From the NCBI GenBank assembly GCA_026315105.1, contig CM048745.1, positions 287,985,747-288,049,746 of the forward strand: a stretch of DNA of 64,000 nt, written 5' to 3'. The position numbers and the translations under genes were made by a program. Below are positions 52,405-63,227 of the stretch, piece by piece. This DNA is from Locusta migratoria (taxonomy: Eukaryota > Arthropoda > Insecta > Orthoptera > Acrididae). The notes beneath the pieces are model-generated. The model saw only the letters and a list, made by a program, of their open reading frames with translations, made no database searches and was not told the DNA's origin. Numbering within the stretch: the first letter of the stretch is position 1; each line of letters opens with the position of its first letter.

Positions 52405-52879
52405 AAGTATATCGGAACTGTGGTGTTTCATTTTGATTTAGCTCTGCACAGATACAAATTTCACTTACTAGTATATGAACAGATTAAAGAGTGTAAAAAA
52501 CTAATGGACAAACGTGAGTGTGTAGCTTAAGGTTACTGAATCAAGATTCGTTTCTAAAGTGATGCAGTATTTCGAAAGTCATAATGTCTACTTCATAAAC
52601 GTAAATGAACAATAAAACATTGCTCACTGCTTGCATTGATATATGCTGTGAAATTCCAGGTTTATCTACCCATGTACGGTAATAATATTAGAACACATGG
52701 CTACATCTACAACTTTTTTTCCCCTCTCAAACAAGGAGAGATCGCAAGTTAAATCTCGTTTTAAAGAGTTAGAACTTTTCCTCATACCGTTCGTTTTCTG
52801 CGCGCAATGGTGGCCGAACACTCATGTAGCACAAAATGTGTTTCTAAAGATATAAATACGTACATGAAAATCTAACATA
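52405..52879. other. AT-rich unannotated DNA
   Basis: No recognisable feature. Confidence 0.4.
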
Positions 52880-53427
52880 ATGTGCCGCAGGGCCGGCGCA
52901 AGGCACGTGCGAAACGTGCGGCCGCACGGGGCGGCACTTTCCGAGGGGCGGCAAATCCCCCCCCCCTTTTTTTTTCTAGGACAAACTCAACATTCATGCC
53001 GAAGAGGGGATTCCAAACCAAACCTCGGAGGGAGAGGCTTCGGGAACTGTGGCATGGTGCCTCGACTACCTGCCGACCGCCCCTGTTAAACAAGGGGAGG
53101 CAGGAGGACTAACTTCTTGCTGGCCACTGTGGCAGCACCGCCGTCTTTACGCAAGTCTCGCATACACGCCAGTATTCTTATGAGTGGAGCGCTGCCAGCC
53201 TGCTATGCACCGTGCGATCACTCACAACCACTTTTCCAGAAGACGAAATCTAATTTGGAAATTCGAATGCAATATTCGGTACTGCGGTTATGTGTTAAGC
53301 ATGATGCAATTTTGCTAAGTCCTTCAATGGCAGTTTCCGAGTGTTTCATTCTTACCGCATTATGGACAAAACTGATTGAACATTACTACAGACAAACATG
53401 TCCGACACCTAAAACGGCTAGAAGTAT

Positions 53428-53623
53428 GACGCGGCGGATTAGCCGCGCGTACTCGAGCGGCGTGTTGTGGTAAGCGCGGCCGTCTGCCGTCGGGGGTTCG
53501 AATCTCCCCTCGGGCATAGATGTTTGTGTCGTCTTTAGTATAAGGTAGTTCATAAGTACTTTGTAAGTTTAGGGACTGATGAATCCGTAGTTAAGTCCCT
53601 TACGCTTTACAAACATTTGATTT
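53428..53623 (+). mobile_element. tRNA-headed SINE with diverged head, nested in hAT, plus strand
   Basis: The A-box side is altered (actcgagcggcgtgttgtgg); B-box ggttcgaatctccc and the 3' body are normal. The TSD gctagaagtat lies at 53417-53427 and 53624-53634. Confidence 0.9.
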
Positions 53624-53649
53624 GCTAGAAGTATTCAGAATGGGTAAAT

Positions 53650-53957
53650 ACGCTGTGAGTAGAATGAAACTTTTACTCTCCTGCGGAGTGTGCGCTGATA
53701 TGAAACTTCCTGGCAGATTAAAATTGTGTGCCGGAACCGGGACTCGAACCTGGGAACTTTGCCTTTCGCGGGAAAGCGCACTACCGACTGTGCTATCCCG
53801 ACACGATTCACGATGCCGACCCACAACTTTATTTCCGCCAGTACCTCGCCTCCTACTTTCCAAACTTCACAGAAGCGAACCATGCCCGCGAAAGGCAAAG
53901 GTCCCAGGTTCGAGTCCCGGTCCCGGCACACAGTTTTAATCTGCCAGGAAGTTTCGC
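53650..53957. mobile_element. Head-to-head tRNA-like foldback element, nested in hAT
   Basis: The arms cttcctggcagattaaaatt and ttttaatctgccaggaag are inverted. The left tRNA-like unit (minus, about 53729-53803) is complete with B-box and A-box. The right one (plus, about 53885-53935) has lost its A-box side and starts near the anticodon arm. The spacer (gccagtacctcgcctcctac, caaacttcacagaag) matches 9330-9400. It is the same family as 10850-11155. Confidence 0.8.
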
Positions 53958-54252
53958 GCTATGAGTAGTTACAAGGGATAAAGAAATTGGTAGTAAGCCT
54001 GGCAAAAGTTGGGTTTCGACGTATTTTTGAAAATTATTGCTATCCGTTTCTGAGTGGTAGTCGGACGTTTTGGTTTTTGAGCCACGAAACACCTTTCTTC
54101 GCCTGCATGAATAACAAACTCTGACCGGCACTTTTGTTTGACAATACTACTACTCGCACACTATCACTTTGCCAACATTTATTTACTGGTATAATGCGTG
54201 TGAATCCACGTTTCATGTAAGTATACAACTGGCTGCTTTGATTCTGATGAAA

Positions 54253-54450
54253 GCCGGCCGCGGTGGCCGAGGGGACTGAGGCGCTCCAGTCACGGTCTGC
54301 ACGGCCACTACGGTCGGGCGTTCGAATCCCCCCTCGGGCATGGATATTTGTGCCGTCCTTAGTATTAAGTAGTTTGTAAGTTTAGGAACTGATGATCCCG
54401 TAGTTAAGTCCCATAGACTTTACAAACATTTGAACATTTTTTGAACATTT
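54253..54450 (+). mobile_element. tRNA-headed SINE nested in hAT, plus strand
   Basis: Full-length head and body. The TSD gattctgatgaaa lies at 54240-54252 and 54451-54463. Confidence 0.93.
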
Positions 54451-55024
54451 GATTCTGATGAAAACCTGAGAAAGTATGGTCTTTTAGCAACAATGCTCTC
54501 TCGTCCGCACAAAACAAAACGTTAATTTTGCCACCTTCTAAAACAAATATCTATAGATAGAACATTGCTTCTGAGGGTTTCCTTGCTTGCTTTGAAGCTC
54601 ATTTCTGTTTGAAAAAAGTTGTGCAGTTTTCGCAAATTTCGTATTTCTTTCTATTCGTAATGCCATAGAAATTGCTGCCTGATAACACATTTATCCATAT
54701 CATCGGTCACAGACTTACTGTGAGCCTCTTGCTTCTTCTTCTTGGACGCTGGTTTAACCGTAGCCTCGGTGTACCTCGTCACGTGACCTAGTTCCTGGTA
54801 CTGCCGCGTCAACACTTCGCCTTTCCAGGCAATATGTGTTGTTGCGTTCTCTACAACGAAAACTGCAGAATTCGTTTCGGTAGTTGGCCGAGGGAGTCAA
54901 TATTGGTCAGAAGCACTTTCACTGCGTTTCGTAAGAAAAGATGAATTGGTGCGTCCGAATTTCTTGCAACTTGGGATGTAATAGGTTAATGCTTTTCATA
55001 TAACGTACAATTAGTATTGCCCAT

Positions 55025-55320
55025 GCATGTTACGCATAAGTTAGAATTTTCCTCCTTCAAGATTGCAGAATAGGAAAATTTATTTTTCTTATGATCTGTT
55101 ACTTCAAAAATTGGCAAGTCGGCAAATAAGCACGCATCCTCCAAATAGCTAGAATGAAAATAAAGCGAGGAAATGTGATGTGATGCGGCAATGACTAATT
55201 TGTTGCCCCTTATTCCATAATCAGTCACGAAAGAACTGACACATGGAAATTACGACAGATGTCGAGTGTCAATTCTTTGAAATGAACAATCGCAGTGCAG
55301 TGAGTTAATATATTTCGACT
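55025..55320 (-). repeat. Dispersed repeat homologous to 38737-39010, inside hAT
   Basis: The minus-strand frame over 54986-55228 (80 codons) includes GIRGNKLVIAASHHISSLYF and YSAILKEENSNLC. It parallels the 38.7-kb copy. It could be remnant transposase of this hAT or a captured sequence. The protein family is not recognised. Confidence 0.45.
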
Positions 55321-55621
55321 AACATTAGTACACGTCGATGCCCGGGTGTGTATTTATTGTATTATTATGTTACTCCATCTTCTTATTCTTCGTCTCTCCA
55401 TTGTCTTCCGCCCCACTCTTTAACCGTTTGACCTGCATGTGTAGTGAAATTCAATTTCACACGGCTCAATTCTTAGTCTTCATCTCCTGAACAGCGTATC
55501 CTACAATAATATTTCACAAACATTTGAACATTTTTGTAAATTCACAAGGATTATTAAAATTAGCTAGATTTGTTCAATCAGGTTTGACTCCATTTTTGAG
55601 CTGGTGCCCAGCGACTGTTTT

Positions 55622-55891
55622 GTACAAATCTGTAGAGAATGTCACCAATCAATTTTTGTTTTTATTTTCCGAATCTACATAGATTGATTTCGGGCACAGT
55701 GTGGCTATTCTCAATGCTTTATGTTTACATCTATACCGTCATGTAACTGTCAAGATGACGGTTTAGATGGAAGCACATATTATAAGCTTTGACGCTGGCC
55801 ATTCAGTGGCCGAAACCTAGATGTAGATCTGAAAAGTAAAAACAAAAATTACGATTGCGATTGATTCCTGATATTTCCTACAGATTTGTTT
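55622..55891. mobile_element. 270-bp foldback MITE nested in hAT
   Basis: The arms gtacaaatctgtag and ctacagatttgttt, and ctacatagattgatttcggg with its partner ggccgaaacctagatgtag, are inverted. The centre is accgtcatg/gatgacggt. No ORF. It is similar in layout to 35003-35536 and 57660-57887. Confidence 0.75.
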
Positions 55892-56003
55892 AAATAAAAT
55901 ACCACAAACTTGTGTAAAAAAAAAAAAACGTTGGGGGGGGGGGGCGGCAATTTAGCAGCTTGCACGGGGCGGCACTTGGGCTTGCGCCGGCCCTGATGTG
56001 CCG

Positions 56004-56650
56004 TATTTGACGAATTTCATTTATACTTCCATATTACGAAAGTTTGGACGGTAAATGAAACCGCGTAATAAAAATATCTCCAAATCTCAAATTTTAAGAT
56101 AAGGTTTATTTTACTAAAGTACCTAGCAGTGTGATAACGATGTATAAAAATTTAACCCTTCCCGAAATTTTAATAAATGTTATGTGATAATATGACTTTT
56201 CATTGTAACATATAGGTTAGCATAGGCCTACACAACACCTAGGCACTAGAAGAGAGGAAAGCCAAATGTATTAATTATATTTACTTTGATCAAAACCAAT
56301 ATATTAGACATAAAAAGTCAATCATCAGCAAATGGGAAAGCAGGAACGTCACTTATTGTTTGATACAGGCTTTAAATTTTATTTATCGTCCTAGCGATCT
56401 CGCGTGTTGATGTTAGCAAACATGTGACGATGGCATTAGCGAATCGCGTTACAATGAAAATGTTTTGTCGCAAAATCTTCGTTGTACGAGGCTAATTATT
56501 TCACCGAGCGGAGAAGGGTATATACAAGAACCTGTCAGCCACAGAGCAAGAAGAATATAAACATTTTAGCAAAGATTTTCTACCGTGTTCTTGATGTTGC
56601 CACCATAACCACGTGAAACCGCCGGGGTGGTAGGTAAAATTTTGTCGTTT
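56004..56650. other. AT-rich unannotated DNA
   Basis: No recognisable feature. Confidence 0.4.
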
Positions 56651-56652
56651 TA

Positions 56653-57047
56653 TCTCTATACTTATAAGACGCAGTTGTTATCTGTCTGTTTGTTCTCTTA
56701 TAACTGAAGATACAGACAACCTAATAACGTGACATTTGGTACACGTACACAAAATTACATGGGGAAGGTTCTTAAACAGGTTTCGTTCCATTTTTTGGAT
56801 AACGAACCAAAAATTTGAGAAAAAGCGGAAGTGCGTTTACAATGTGTCCGTGTAAATCTATATCTTCGCACTGATCTTGATGAATTTTTGCACTATTGAC
56901 CTTCAAAACAAGTGGAAGGGCACTGTCAACATAAAATTTCGTTCGGTGCATGGGGGAGAGTACTTTAATGCAATATCTATACATATAAGACGCATTTGTT
57001 GGAAAACCTTATTTTAAGCCCGGGCAAAGGCGGGTACTTGCAGCTAG
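56653..57047 (+). mobile_element. Short Helitron-like element
   Basis: It starts tctctatacttataag after an A and ends cgggtacttgcagctag before a T. A cccgggcaaaggcggg hairpin lies about 15 bp from the CTAG end. TC start, CTRR end, terminal hairpin and A/T insertion are Helitron hallmarks. No Rep/helicase is present. An internal ~110-bp unit (cttgatgaatttttgcac, catgggggagagtac) is shared with 58771-60162. Confidence 0.65.
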
Positions 57048-57189
57048 TGAAATATATAACTGCCAATGCACCTGAATATAAGTTTTTTTTCTTCTACAGT
57101 TGCTGACCTCGAACTATGTGGCTCTATAGCAATACTTATACACAACACACTAACGAAGTAACAATAAACAGGCCCATATTATTACAAAA

Positions 57190-57290
57190 TACACACTGAT
57201 TCATGGTTTCGAAACAGTGTTTAGAAACCTTACACTACGATTTCATTTGTTCCGAAACCGTCAAATGTTTCATTTTCCCATCTCTACTGT
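57190..57290 (-). mobile_element. Possible hAT-type terminus
   Basis: The minus strand reads tagagatgggaaaatgaaac, then repeated gtttcgg/gtttcgaaac words. They resemble 52080-52400. The two may be the ends of one older element into which the 3.1-kb hAT inserted. No matching TIR or TSD was found on the left. Confidence 0.35.
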
Positions 57291-57659
57291 GCAATACCCA
57301 AATGTCGTCGTCTCGATTGTGTCCCCTTGACGCAGCCGTGTCTACGCCGACGTGACCACAATGGCGGTATAATAAAATGAACGGATACAGTTCGGGGATA
57401 GTAACGAGTACATCAAGTATACTGGTAGTGGTGTCGTTCCATCCTTTATAGCTACCCGGACTCACAGAAGTCATTACCCGGATCTTTAACTATAAGAAGT
57501 ATTCTGGAATGATACTACACTGCTCTAAACAATTAGGTGACCAGTTGAGATATCACACCCAATATATATATGGTAACGTATTTTATTCAGATATTGGTTA
57601 CGTTTGTAATTTGTGTGTGATAACGTACGATGTTTTGCTGGCTCAACTCTTTACTTAAA

Positions 57660-57887
57660 TTGAAAACATTAAATGAAGCTTCACTGGCCGTAAAAACTCT
57701 TTTGCACTTAATGTCGCAGATAGATTTCGGTTATCTTAGTAACCATCTTCAGTGCAGCTGCAGAAATTCACAAGGGATGTTCTGCATCTGCACTAAGGAT
57801 GATTACTAAGATAACCGAAATCGATTTGCAACAGTAAATGCAAAATATTTTTTACGGCTAATGCTGCTTCATTTAATGTTTTCAATA
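57660..57887. mobile_element. 228-bp foldback MITE
   Basis: The arms tgaaaacattaaatgaagc and gcttcatttaatgttttca, and gatttcggttatcttagta and its complement, are inverted over about 105 bp each. The centre is gcagctgcag. No ORF. Confidence 0.85.
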
Positions 57888-57889
57888 AT

Positions 57890-58480
57890 TATTTTGTAGT
57901 TGTTGAGCACATCATTCCATATAATGGAACCAAACCTTAACTGAAAGTTTTACATGTCGTTTACTTAGAGCGGGTTACCATAGTAGAGCAAAAGTCGTTC
58001 TCGTTGTCCTCCAATACGGTGTGTGATCACCTCGGACAGCCAGTACATTTGCACACTTGCGTGGCAGGGACAGTATGAGCTTATTAATCACTTCTTGAGG
58101 GATATTTGGCCATCATTCAATGGGTTTATTATCCAGCTCTGCAAGCATTATGGGAGGTGCTGGTCTGGCTGCAATGCGTCTGTAAGTGCATCCCAGACAT
58201 GCTCAGTCCCACTAAATTCGTTCAGTTCCCTCAGATTCAGACATTTTATCCACCAGTGCAGCTCTGTGGGGACGAGCATTATCGTCCATCAATGAAATGC
58301 ATCTTCTCTTCAATGTTCACCGTAAGCGATGACCTTCCTAGTATGTGACGTATAATATCTTTAAGCAGCTTAGCTGCGTGTTTTATATATCTGGCGTTGC
58401 GACACCAGTAAGCCATAGTAGTAGGGGAGAGGGAAGAGTATAATTCTCTTACTATCGGCATGCCTGCAAATTTTTTTTCT
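57890..58480. other. Unannotated DNA
   Basis: Short open frames (58023-58348, plus) may be transposon-derived, but I could not assign them. Confidence 0.35.
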
Positions 58481-58489
58481 GTATGTTAG

Positions 58490-58680
58490 TGCAAATAAAT
58501 GTTCAAATGTTTGTAGAGCTTATGAGACTTAACTACGGGGTCATCTGTCCCTAAACTTGAACTGGCTAATACTAAGACGTCACAAATATTCATGCACGTG
58601 GGGGATTCGAACCCCGACCTTAGTGGCCGTGCAGACCGTGACGGGCGCAACGCAGACAGCTGGGCCACTGCGGCCAGCTA
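58490..58680 (-). mobile_element. tRNA-headed SINE, slightly deleted, minus strand
   Basis: A short deletion removes the aactacttatgaact block. The head complement ggccactgcggccagc is diverged. The TSD tatgttag lies at 58482-58489 and 58681-58688. Confidence 0.85.
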
Positions 58681-58770
58681 TATGTTAGCAGCCGGAAGTT
58701 ATTATATTGTAATGCCCTTTTTATTGGTTGTGGTATTTCCTGTAATATTTGCAAATAAAAAAATTGTTCA

Positions 58771-60162
58771 TCTTCTATATATATAAAAATGAATGTATGT
58801 CTGTATGTCCTCTATGTCTTCATAAACCATTCATTCGATTGCAATGAAACTTTGATTAACTGTTCACCGTACGCCCACGAAGATTTCTGACCCAAAAACA
58901 AAAGAGCACGACACATAGCTCAGGAGATATGACGTCATAAATAATGAGAGGCCACCGAGTGGGAATAGCATGTGTCAATTATTGGAAAATGAGAGTAGTT
59001 AGAGACCTGCAACAAAGTTTGCATGTAATTGGGGACGTTTATGAAGTGTTTTCTAACTGACCCCCCCCCCCCCCCCACACACACACACACACACAAAATG
59101 ATGAAACGAAGTCTACAGCTCACAAAAGTTTCGCTATAGATGCTGTAAAACTGTCGCATCATGTATGAACATGTATCAAATAATGTTAGAATTACAGATT
59201 TGCATTTTACTATTTATTTTTGTCTGCAAGTGTCCTTTAATTCTCTTGCATCCAAAATTAAGCAATCTGTTTTCTTAATCTCTAGGCTACCTATATAAAA
59301 GCGAAAGGACACTCACTCACTGACAAAACACGAACTCTCCAAACTACTTCACCTATGAATCTGAAATTTGGCTGGAATATAGTTTATAGGTAGAAAACGT
59401 CAGACAAGAAAGTATTTTGTGATAGGTGCATGGCAGAGCATACTTTTCCTACAGACTCACGTAACCTACAGTTTCACTCCGATGTTCACGAAATTTCGCA
59501 CGCTTGACCTTCAAAAGAAGAGGAAGGTCACCGTCTAACTAAAGTTCCATACGGTGCTTGTGGGAGGGTACTTTGCAACATATAAATGGATCCCTAAATA
59601 CCTTGGTCTCGCTATAACTTGAGAATGGCTTCACCGATTTGACAGATCATTTTTTGGTTGTTTTCTTTATTCTCAATACAAGGGTTGTATAAAATAAAAC
59701 TGGAATATTTGAGAACGTTTGCGTTTTTCAATGTGAACCTGCGTTTCTATTGCATAGAAATCTATAGTTTTGTTCCGATATAGATTAAATTTTTCACACT
59801 CTACCTTAAAAACAAGAGGAATGTCACTGTCTGTATAAAATTTCGTTCGGTACATGGTGGAGGGTACTTACGGAATTTTACAAAATGCATAGTTTTGCTC
59901 CAGTCCTTATGAATTTTTGCACACATGACCTTGAAATCAAGAGGAAGATCAGTAGGTACATAAATGTTTGTACGGTACATGATAGAAGTTACCTTGCAAA
60001 AAACTTTGCCAACGAAGGGAAAAGTGGATACGAACAGAGAGATGGGAGAGAAAGAGGTGAGGTGGAAGCAGAGATAGAGAGAGAGGGGAGGGGGGTGAAG
60101 GGGTTGTGGACATCGAGAGTGTAGGATAAATAAACACCCGAGCAACGCCGGTTTATAGCTAG
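58771..60162 (+). mobile_element. Helitron-like element with internal ~110-bp repeats
   Basis: It begins tcttctatatatataaaaat after A and ends cgccggtttatagctag before T, with a cccg..cgcc/cggg-type hairpin near the end. Inside, units near 59480, 59770 and 59890 share gaccttnaaaa.aagaggaa.gtca and gtacggtacatg/ggagggtac. No Rep/helicase was found, so it is non-autonomous. A C-run plus (AC)n lies within. The 60.0-60.1 kb purine-rich part is low complexity. Confidence 0.65.
59061..59095. repeat. Poly(C)16 followed by (AC)n
   Basis: C run 59061-59076, then about ten AC units. Confidence 0.95.
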
Positions 60163-60164
60163 TA

Positions 60165-60335
60165 TGTTTATAAATATAATTGACTTAACTACGTCGGTTA
60201 TCAGCCCCTAGGCTTACAAACTACTTACATTAACTTAAAGTAACTTAAGCTTAGAAGAACACAAACACCCATGCCCGAGGGAGGACTCGAACCCCCGACA
60301 GCGGACGGCCGCGCGCACCACAGCAGGAAGTCTTA
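60165..60335 (-). mobile_element. tRNA-headed SINE, older subfamily, minus strand
   Basis: ttatcagcccctaggctta and gaggactcgaacccccgac (B-box complement) with cggacggccgcgcgc as head complement. It abuts the Helitron-like end. Confidence 0.75.
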
Positions 60336-60339
60336 GTGC

Positions 60340-61165
60340 GCAAGTCTGTTCTGCCGCTGCTAAATTTGCAAATCAACCCTACCAACAATACTGTCATGAT
60401 TCTACACCCACTGTGGCAATACAGTTCAGTTAAAAATCATACATCTGTTGTTCTCTTTATTTTATTATGGCACCAACACAAGGCACAGCAAAAGGTCAAA
60501 GTATCTGGTCTCTATACCTCTGAGCAGTCAAAGCGCCTTAGAACTGTTTGTGTTGATATTACGTTCAGCCTTTATTTCATTAATAGTAAAAAACAAAATG
60601 CACTGCTTGACTTTAGTTTGAAATTTAACACTAAAAGTTGATGTTGTCTATTGAAAAATTGAAAAAAGGTTAAGCTTCTGTCTTTATACTGAATATCCCT
60701 CTCTCTCTCTTAAGCGTTCAATATTATGTTTAAAGTCGTTAATGGCTCTTTCAATTTATATTGTATCTAGTCGTCGAAAGCTGTAAGGAAACAGATTAGT
60801 TCTTATCTCACGGAGATACTGATCCTGAAAGTGGTGGTTATGCTGCAAAGGCACTTTGGCTGCAATATGCACTGGACAGCTGGTACACTGAATTCATTAC
60901 TCTCGTTTCTTGCTCGGAGTGATCGTAGAGGTCATTTCTCCATTCAGAGAATAAGTGATGCCTACTATCAATACTGGAAATGCCTACGGAACTGTGTAAG
61001 CAGTTCCTGAATAAAATAACTATTCAATTTTGAATAAGCAATGACCACGAGTTTCAGGTTCGATTTACAGAAGGGGCAATTCCTATCTGTTACTTCAAAT
61101 GCACTTATGTTAAACCAAGGACAGTAATTAAATAAAGTAGAATTGCTTCTGAATTGCTGATCATT
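60340..61165. other. AT-rich unannotated DNA
   Basis: No recognisable feature. Confidence 0.4.
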
Positions 61166-61170
61166 ATTGT

Positions 61171-61365
61171 TGTTGTAGTTGGGTTGTTTCTTTGTTTGGG
61201 ATAGCGGGACTAAACTACTGAGGTTATCAGTCCCCCGGTGGGGAGGAGAAGGAGTGAGGATAGGAAAGGACGTGAGGGAGAAAGGAAATGCAGTCCGGGA
61301 AGTAAAGAAGGAAGGAAGACTGAATTAGCTCGGGCCCCCGTGCTCGCTAGGGGGCACTGATTATT
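61171..61365 (-). mobile_element. SINE 3' body with ACAACA-type end, minus strand
   Basis: The minus strand has actgataacctcagtagttt and ends caactacaacaac. The purine/pyrimidine-rich middle resembles the body of the SINE at 3885-4178. The tRNA-like head is not clear. Confidence 0.5.
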
Positions 61366-61665
61366 GTTGTATTTTAGTATATAACACATCGAATGTCGTT
61401 ATAAACAATGACCAATCTCTTCAAATCCTACACATTCCATAGCTGAACAAAAAAATAACATGTCGCCTTTCTCACTTTTTGACATGGAAAATAATATATC
61501 GCGTCTCTGTTTTGATTTACATGGAAGTTATATAACTCGGTGAACTAATATTATTACGGCGGCACTTTAGCTTTTCACATGAACGTTACATAAATATTGT
61601 TATGAACAGAATGATGGTTAGTTGAAGTACTTTTATTAAAGAAATTACACTAAATTCAACATAAA
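61366..61665. other. AT-rich unannotated DNA
   Basis: No recognisable feature. Confidence 0.4.
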
Positions 61666-61669
61666 TAAT

Positions 61670-61870
61670 TGCGACAGGCTGTTGACCGGAGACAACGATC
61701 ATCTCTTGCTGATGTTGTCTTCTTTTATCGGTTCCTCTTGTCTGAAATCGAGTCCAGGTCCTGGAAATTACACCTTGGGACACTCCAATACCTGCAGTCA
61801 CCTCCCTCTGTTTCTGTCCGCATCCAAATTTCCTTTGGCTCTCCATGCCATAGCTTCGGGCAAGAAAAGT
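61670..61870 (-). mobile_element. Tc1-type transposase HTH fragment
   Basis: The minus-strand frame reads GIGVSQGVISRTWTRFQTRG, then DKRRQHQQEM. It equals the Tc1 pattern LGVSQSVISRLWxRFxETG. Only the second HTH and linker remain. Confidence 0.65.
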
Positions 61871-61874
61871 TTTT

Positions 61875-62285
61875 GTTGCATTGTTCTACCTGCTCACTAC
61901 ACTATCTGAACCCAGTTGCTTGTGTAATTCGTTTGGTACAGTAAAAACTCATGAATCACAGACTTTGTCTCAACGATAAAGATAGCCGTACTATAGATGC
62001 AACCACTGCAGAGGGGTATCTGCGGGGAGGCCAGACAAACGTATGGTTACTGAAGAGGGGCAGCAACATTTTAAGTAGCTAAAGGGGCAACAGTACCGAT
62101 GATTGATGAGCTAAACTTGTAATATAGCAAACTGGTTTTACCATGTCCACTACTGCGAACGGCCGAAAGCAAGGGAAAGTACAATATTCCTGAGGACATA
62201 CAGCTCTATTGTATGAATGTATGATGATCGCTTCTTCTTAAGTAAAAATATTCCGGAGGTAAAATAGTCTCCCATTCGGATTTCC
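61875..62285. other. Unannotated DNA
   Basis: No recognisable feature. Confidence 0.4.
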
Positions 62286-62289
62286 GGTT

Positions 62290-63226
62290 GTGGGCTACTC
62301 ATGAGGATGTCGTCACTAAGAAAAACAAAAACAGGCATTCTACGGATCGGAAAGTCGAATGTTCTATCCCTTAATCACGTAGGTAAATTAGAAAATTTGA
62401 AAACAGAAATGGATAGTTTAAAATTAAGTATTGTGGGAATTAGTGAAGTTCGGTGGCATCATTTCTGGTCAGGTGAGTACACGGTTATATATACAAAATC
62501 ATTTATTGGTAACGCAGGAGTAGGTCTGATGATGAATAAGAAAATAGGAATGCGATTTAAGTTACTATGAACAACATATGGAACACATTAGACAGACTCG
62601 AAGCCCGCATCGACCATAGTATTATAAGTTTATATGCCAACTAGCACTGCTGATGATGAGATCGGAGAAATGTATGTGATAAAACGAATTATTCAAACAG
62701 AGGAAAACTTGATTGTGTTTTGGCACTGGAACTCGGTAGTAGGAAAGGAAATGTAGTGGGTAAATATGGATTCGGGAAAAGGAATGAAAGAGAAGATCGC
62801 CTGGTAAAATTTTGTGCTGTGCACTATTTAACAAATACAAAAACTTGGTTTAATCATCATGAAAGTAGGTTATATACGTGGAAAAGACCAAAAGACACTT
62901 GGAGGTGCCATATTGACTTTATAATGGTAAGGCAAAAGTTTAGAAACCGGGTTTTAAACTGTAAGGCATATCCAGGGGCAAAATAGACTCTGGCCATAAC
63001 TTATTGGTTATGAACTGTAGATTAAAACCAAAGACATTAAAAAAAGGTAGACAATTAAGGTGAGGGAATCTGGACGAACTGAATGAACCAGAGACGGTTG
63101 AGAGTTTCAGAGGGAGCATTAGCCAAGGATTGACTGAAACGGGGTAAAACAATACAGTAGAAAAAGAATGGATAGAATTGAAAAATAGAATAGTGAAGGC
63201 CGCAGATGATCATATTGCGTTATAGC
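62290..63226 (+). mobile_element. RTE-type LINE, APE endonuclease and linker (copy 5)
   Basis: Frames in order give GKLENLKTEMDSLKLSIVG, ISEVRW (catalytic Glu), VYMPTST, RLVKFCAVHYLTNTKTWFNH, RLYTWKRPKD.WRCHIDFIM (Asp/Asn pocket), then DSGHNLLVMNCRLK. Active enzymes have SDH at this last site, so the Asp is lost. The linker ESFRGSISQGLTETG and EWIELKNRIVKAADDHI follows. It supplies the N-terminal half missing from 15035-16840, with several frameshifts. It is broken at 63227 by the next LINE. Confidence 0.82.
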
Positions 63227-63227
63227 C

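Larger units (their letters stand above)
52888..55995. mobile_element. 3.1-kb hAT-superfamily element with perfect TIRs and 8-bp TSD
   Basis: The TIRs cagggccggcgcaag and cttgcgccggccctg are perfect inverses. The TSD atgtgccg lies at 52880-52887 and 55996-56003. Subterminal sequence is also inverted (cacggggcggcactt / cacggggcggcacttggg with G/C runs). Inside are two SINEs, a tRNA-like foldback and a MITE. Removing them leaves roughly 2.1 kb with no transposase I can identify. One minus-strand frame (54986-55228) is homologous to 38737-39010. Confidence 0.9.
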
